A stretch of 33,793 nucleotides of DNA. Source: Bifidobacterium breve (lineage in GTDB: Bacteria > Actinomycetota > Actinomycetes > Nanopelagicales > Nanopelagicaceae). The position numbers were made by a program, and so were the translations under genes. The notes below the pieces were generated by a model that had not been told where the DNA came from, ran no database searches, and saw only the letters and a program-made list of their open reading frames with translations. Of this stretch, positions 31,672 to 33,793 are shown one piece after another. The stretch covers positions 1 to 33,793 of the forward strand of contig CAMAPO010000012.1 in assembly GCA_945860245.1 (NCBI GenBank), read 5' to 3'. Every line of letters starts with the position of its first letter. The stretch's first letter is position 1.

Positions 31672-33705
31672 CTATCTAGGTCTGCGGCGACGCTCTGAAG
31701 AATTAGGGCGTGACTTGCGAGATCCGCGAACTGGCCCTTTGCTTTCTACAACAGGCGTTATATATGGAATACCTGAAGGCTCTTGAGCGCCCGTAATTCT
31801 CATCAAATCCTGGTCTAACGGTTTAACACCAACAAACTTAGGTGTAACTCCAGCTCGCGAAGTTAATCCTCCAACAGATTTCTGTTGTTTTGTTGTTGCA
31901 AGAGTCACCACAGCACCAGATTCTCCGGCGCGAGCGGTACGACCCGAACGGTGAAGATAATCCTTGTGATCTGTCGGTGCATCAACGTGTACAACAAGTG
32001 AGATTCCATCAACGTGAATACCACGGGCAGCAACATCGGTTGCAACAAGGGCAGCATTTGGTAATTGCTTAAATAAAGCAAGGGTGCGAGTACGGACCGC
32101 TTGTGACTTTCCGCCGTGAAGTGCACCAACTGGGACACCAGCGTGGGCTAGTTTGTCAGCTAAGCGATCTGCCCCGCGCTGGGTTTTAACGAAGAGAATT
32201 GTTTTTCCCTTACGAGCTGCAATCTGGTTTGTGATGTCATCTTTATCACCAGGATGCATAACTAATACGTAATGTTCCATGGTTGAAACAGATGCACGGT
32301 CATTTTGGAGTGAATGTGTCTTTGGATTGTTGAGGTACTGGCGAACAAGTGCATCGACACCGCGGTCAAGTGTTGCTGAGAAGAGAAGTCGTTGACCATT
32401 AGGTTTTGCTTGATCAAGTATCTCTTTCACAACTGGCAAGAATCCCATGTCAGCCATTTGATCCGCTTCATCGAGAACGGTGATTTCAAGATCATCGAGT
32501 TGAACTTCGCCTTTGTTGAGCAAGTCAATTAAGCGACCTGGGGTAGCAACAAGAATTGCAGTTGCTTTGCGCATCGCAGTTATCTGCTTTGCATAAGGCA
32601 TTCCACCTGCGATTACGACTGAATCGTGACCGATTGCACGTGCAAGTGGAGTTAGAACTTCATCGATTTGCTGAGCAAGTTCGCGGGTTGGTGTGAGAAC
32701 TAAAGCAAGAGGCTTGTGTGGTTTTGCAGCTTTGCCGCTGATATTTGTAAGTAGAGCAAGGCCGAAAGCTAGTGTTTTACCTGATCCGGTTTGTCCGCGG
32801 CCAAGAATATCGTGGCCGGCAATGGCATCTGGAACTGTTGCTATTTGGATTGGGAATGGGTGTGTGATGCCTTGGGCGTTAAGTGCATTAGCAAGAGCTG
32901 GTGCGATGCCGAGGTCACGGAAAGTTGTTGTTACTTCTGTGAGTGGAGTTGCATCAATTAGGTTAGCGTCTGCAAGGTTCGCTGAGATGTAATTATCGTC
33001 TGCACCGAAATCAACAGCGGCATTGTTATGGGTCTTATGTGCTTTGCGATCATCACGGGCGTATGCCGGTGAATCGTTGCGACGATCACGAACAGGTTTT
33101 ACTGGGCGTTCTGCTCGGTAATTTGATGCGGTTACATCTGGCGCAGTTTTATGCTTTGCAAAGGTTTGTTTGGAAGGGGCACCCGGTTTGTATTTTTCGC
33201 GCTTGCCAGGAATAAAGTTGGGGCGGCCATCATCTGTTCGAGCTACACGTTCTTTAGCGGCATCGCGACGTGTGGTTGGGCGGGTATCTGACTTCTTGAA
33301 TTCTGGACGTGCAGTGCGTTCGTTGCGATCTGAGACAAATTTCTTGGCACGAGATTCTGGCTTAACTACTTCTTCCTTTACTTCGCGTGGCTTAGAAGCA
33401 GTTTTTTCTTGATAGCGCTTGGCGCGCATCTTGGAGCGATCGTTTAAGCGAGCCTCTTTCTTAGAAAGAGTTGAGGTGTCGATATCTGAATATCGCTTAG
33501 TTGAAGGCTTGCTTGTTGGCTTTGATGAAGCCGCCTTAAACGGTTTAGCGGCTGCGCCTTTACGTGCAACTTTTTCGGCGCTTGTGTGACGGGGCTTAGA
33601 AATAGGTGTTGAAGCAGAAGACTTTTTGGCGCGGGGCTTGCCGGCTTTAGCAGATGCTGCTCTGCGGGCTTTTCCGGGCGCGGTTGTACGTGGCTGTAGA
33701 GACAT
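31672..33705 (-). CDS. DEAD-box RNA helicase with long basic N-terminal extension
   Basis: From the ATG at 33705 the protein has 677 residues. A TTG at 33732 would add nine, but the ATG is a better start. About 250 N-terminal residues are low-complexity and rich in Lys, Arg, Ala, Ser and Pro, probably disordered and RNA-binding. The core follows: a Q-motif region HPFPIQ, Walker A GRGQTGSGKT (about 302-311), PTRELA, DEAD (412-415), the SAT motif, and the C-terminal ATDVAARGIHVDG and HRSGRTARAGESG. The protein resembles RhlE/CsdA-type helicases that remodel RNA during ribosome assembly and in the cold. It ends with an Arg-rich tail (RRRRPR-like). It is monocistronic and convergent with the glycan operon. 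Confidence 0.94.
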   Translation of the reverse strand: MSLQPRTTAPGKARRAASAKAGKPRAKKSSASTPISKPRHTSAEKVARKGAAAKPFKAASSKPTSKPSTKRYSDIDTSTLSKKEARLNDRSKMRAKRYQEKTASKPREVKEEVVKPESRAKKFVSDRNERTARPEFKKSDTRPTTRRDAAKERVARTDDGRPNFIPGKREKYKPGAPSKQTFAKHKTAPDVTASNYRAERPVKPVRDRRNDSPAYARDDRKAHKTHNNAAVDFGADDNYISANLADANLIDATPLTEVTTTFRDLGIAPALANALNAQGITHPFPIQIATVPDAIAGHDILGRGQTGSGKTLAFGLALLTNISGKAAKPHKPLALVLTPTRELAQQIDEVLTPLARAIGHDSVVIAGGMPYAKQITAMRKATAILVATPGRLIDLLNKGEVQLDDLEITVLDEADQMADMGFLPVVKEILDQAKPNGQRLLFSATLDRGVDALVRQYLNNPKTHSLQNDRASVSTMEHYVLVMHPGDKDDITNQIAARKGKTILFVKTQRGADRLADKLAHAGVPVGALHGGKSQAVRTRTLALFKQLPNAALVATDVAARGIHVDGISLVVHVDAPTDHKDYLHRSGRTARAGESGAVVTLATTKQQKSVGGLTSRAGVTPKFVGVKPLDQDLMRITGAQEPSGIPYITPVVESKGPVRGSRKSRPNSSERRRRPR

Positions 33706-33721
33706 AGAAATGCATACCAAT

Positions 33722-33742
33722 CGAGACGACAAGCGCGTCTCG
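33722..33742. promoter_or_regulatory. Inverted repeat upstream of the helicase gene
   Basis: CGAGACG (33722-33728) and CGTCTCG (33736-33742) form a perfect 7-bp inverted repeat with a 7-nt spacer, starting 17 bases upstream of the helicase ATG. It could be an operator or a leader stem-loop. The rest of the upstream region is cut by the window edge, and no TANNNT element sits at leaderless spacing here. Confidence 0.45.
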
Positions 33743-33793
33743 GGTATGGCCTCGAATGGGCCAGGGCGGTGATAAGACTCGCAAGTAAGTGGC

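Noticed and set aside
32693..32992. 99-residue open frame antisense to the helicase
   Set aside because: Lies wholly inside the conserved helicase core and shows no protein-like features.
1..33793. CRISPR array, IS element, tRNA or rRNA genes
   Set aside because: No spaced direct repeats, transposase, terminal inverted repeats or tRNA-like T-loop/anticodon patterns were found on reading both strands; a dedicated tRNA scan was not possible.

Overview
The window looks like a compact, moderately low-GC actinobacterial chromosome. The evidence is the dnaK-grpE-dnaJ-hspR heat-shock operon with a MerR-type HspR, the thymidylate kinase fused to an MFS-type membrane domain and followed by holB, a K+-independent proton-pumping pyrophosphatase, and many genes that appear to be translated from leaderless mRNAs. 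Very short intergenic gaps and overlapping genes suggest a streamlined genome. A freshwater acI-type lineage (Nanopelagicales) is my best guess, but this is inference; no rRNA or tRNA gene is visible to confirm it. No gene-free stretch exceeds 300 bases.

Layout. 1-3227 (+): the 3' two-thirds of dnaK, then grpE, a zinc-finger-less dnaJ and hspR, overlapping or nearly so. 3224-5787 (-): a DUF1800/DUF1501 pair, of which only DUF1501 has a Tat signal. 5832-6365 (+): pyrE. 6369-7019 (-): a DedA-family membrane protein. 7186-13600 (+): hppA, topA and a secreted protein of unknown function. 13618-14586 (+): galE. 14587-15323 (-): a VapBC/Phd-type toxin-antitoxin operon whose promoter carries a perfect inverted repeat. 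15429-20223 (+): the overlapping MFS-tmk, holB and lipoprotein peptidase genes. 20228-21796 (-): a second secreted protein, paralogous to the one after topA. 21880-22524 (+): a glyoxalase-like protein.

22631-31668 (+) is a continuous eight-gene surface-glycan operon: a pyruvyl-transferase-like protein, an alpha/alpha-toroid-methyltransferase fusion, UDP-GlcNAc 2-epimerase, two GT2 enzymes, one GT4 enzyme, an uncharacterised GT-A-like protein and an ABC exporter. It is visibly more AT-rich than its flanks and probably encodes a variable, possibly transferred, cell-surface oligosaccharide. 31672-33705 (-) is a DEAD-box RNA helicase with a long basic N-terminal extension.

The most interesting points are: a recurring leaderless promoter grammar (TANNNT, then 6 nt, then ATG) found at six starts; a toxin-antitoxin operator built into such a promoter; two paralogous secreted proteins sharing a short Cys/Lys C-terminal module; the toroid-methyltransferase fusion and unknown GT-like protein in the glycan operon; the class-B-like DnaJ in the HspR operon; and the signal-less DUF1800 protein paired with a Tat-exported DUF1501 partner.
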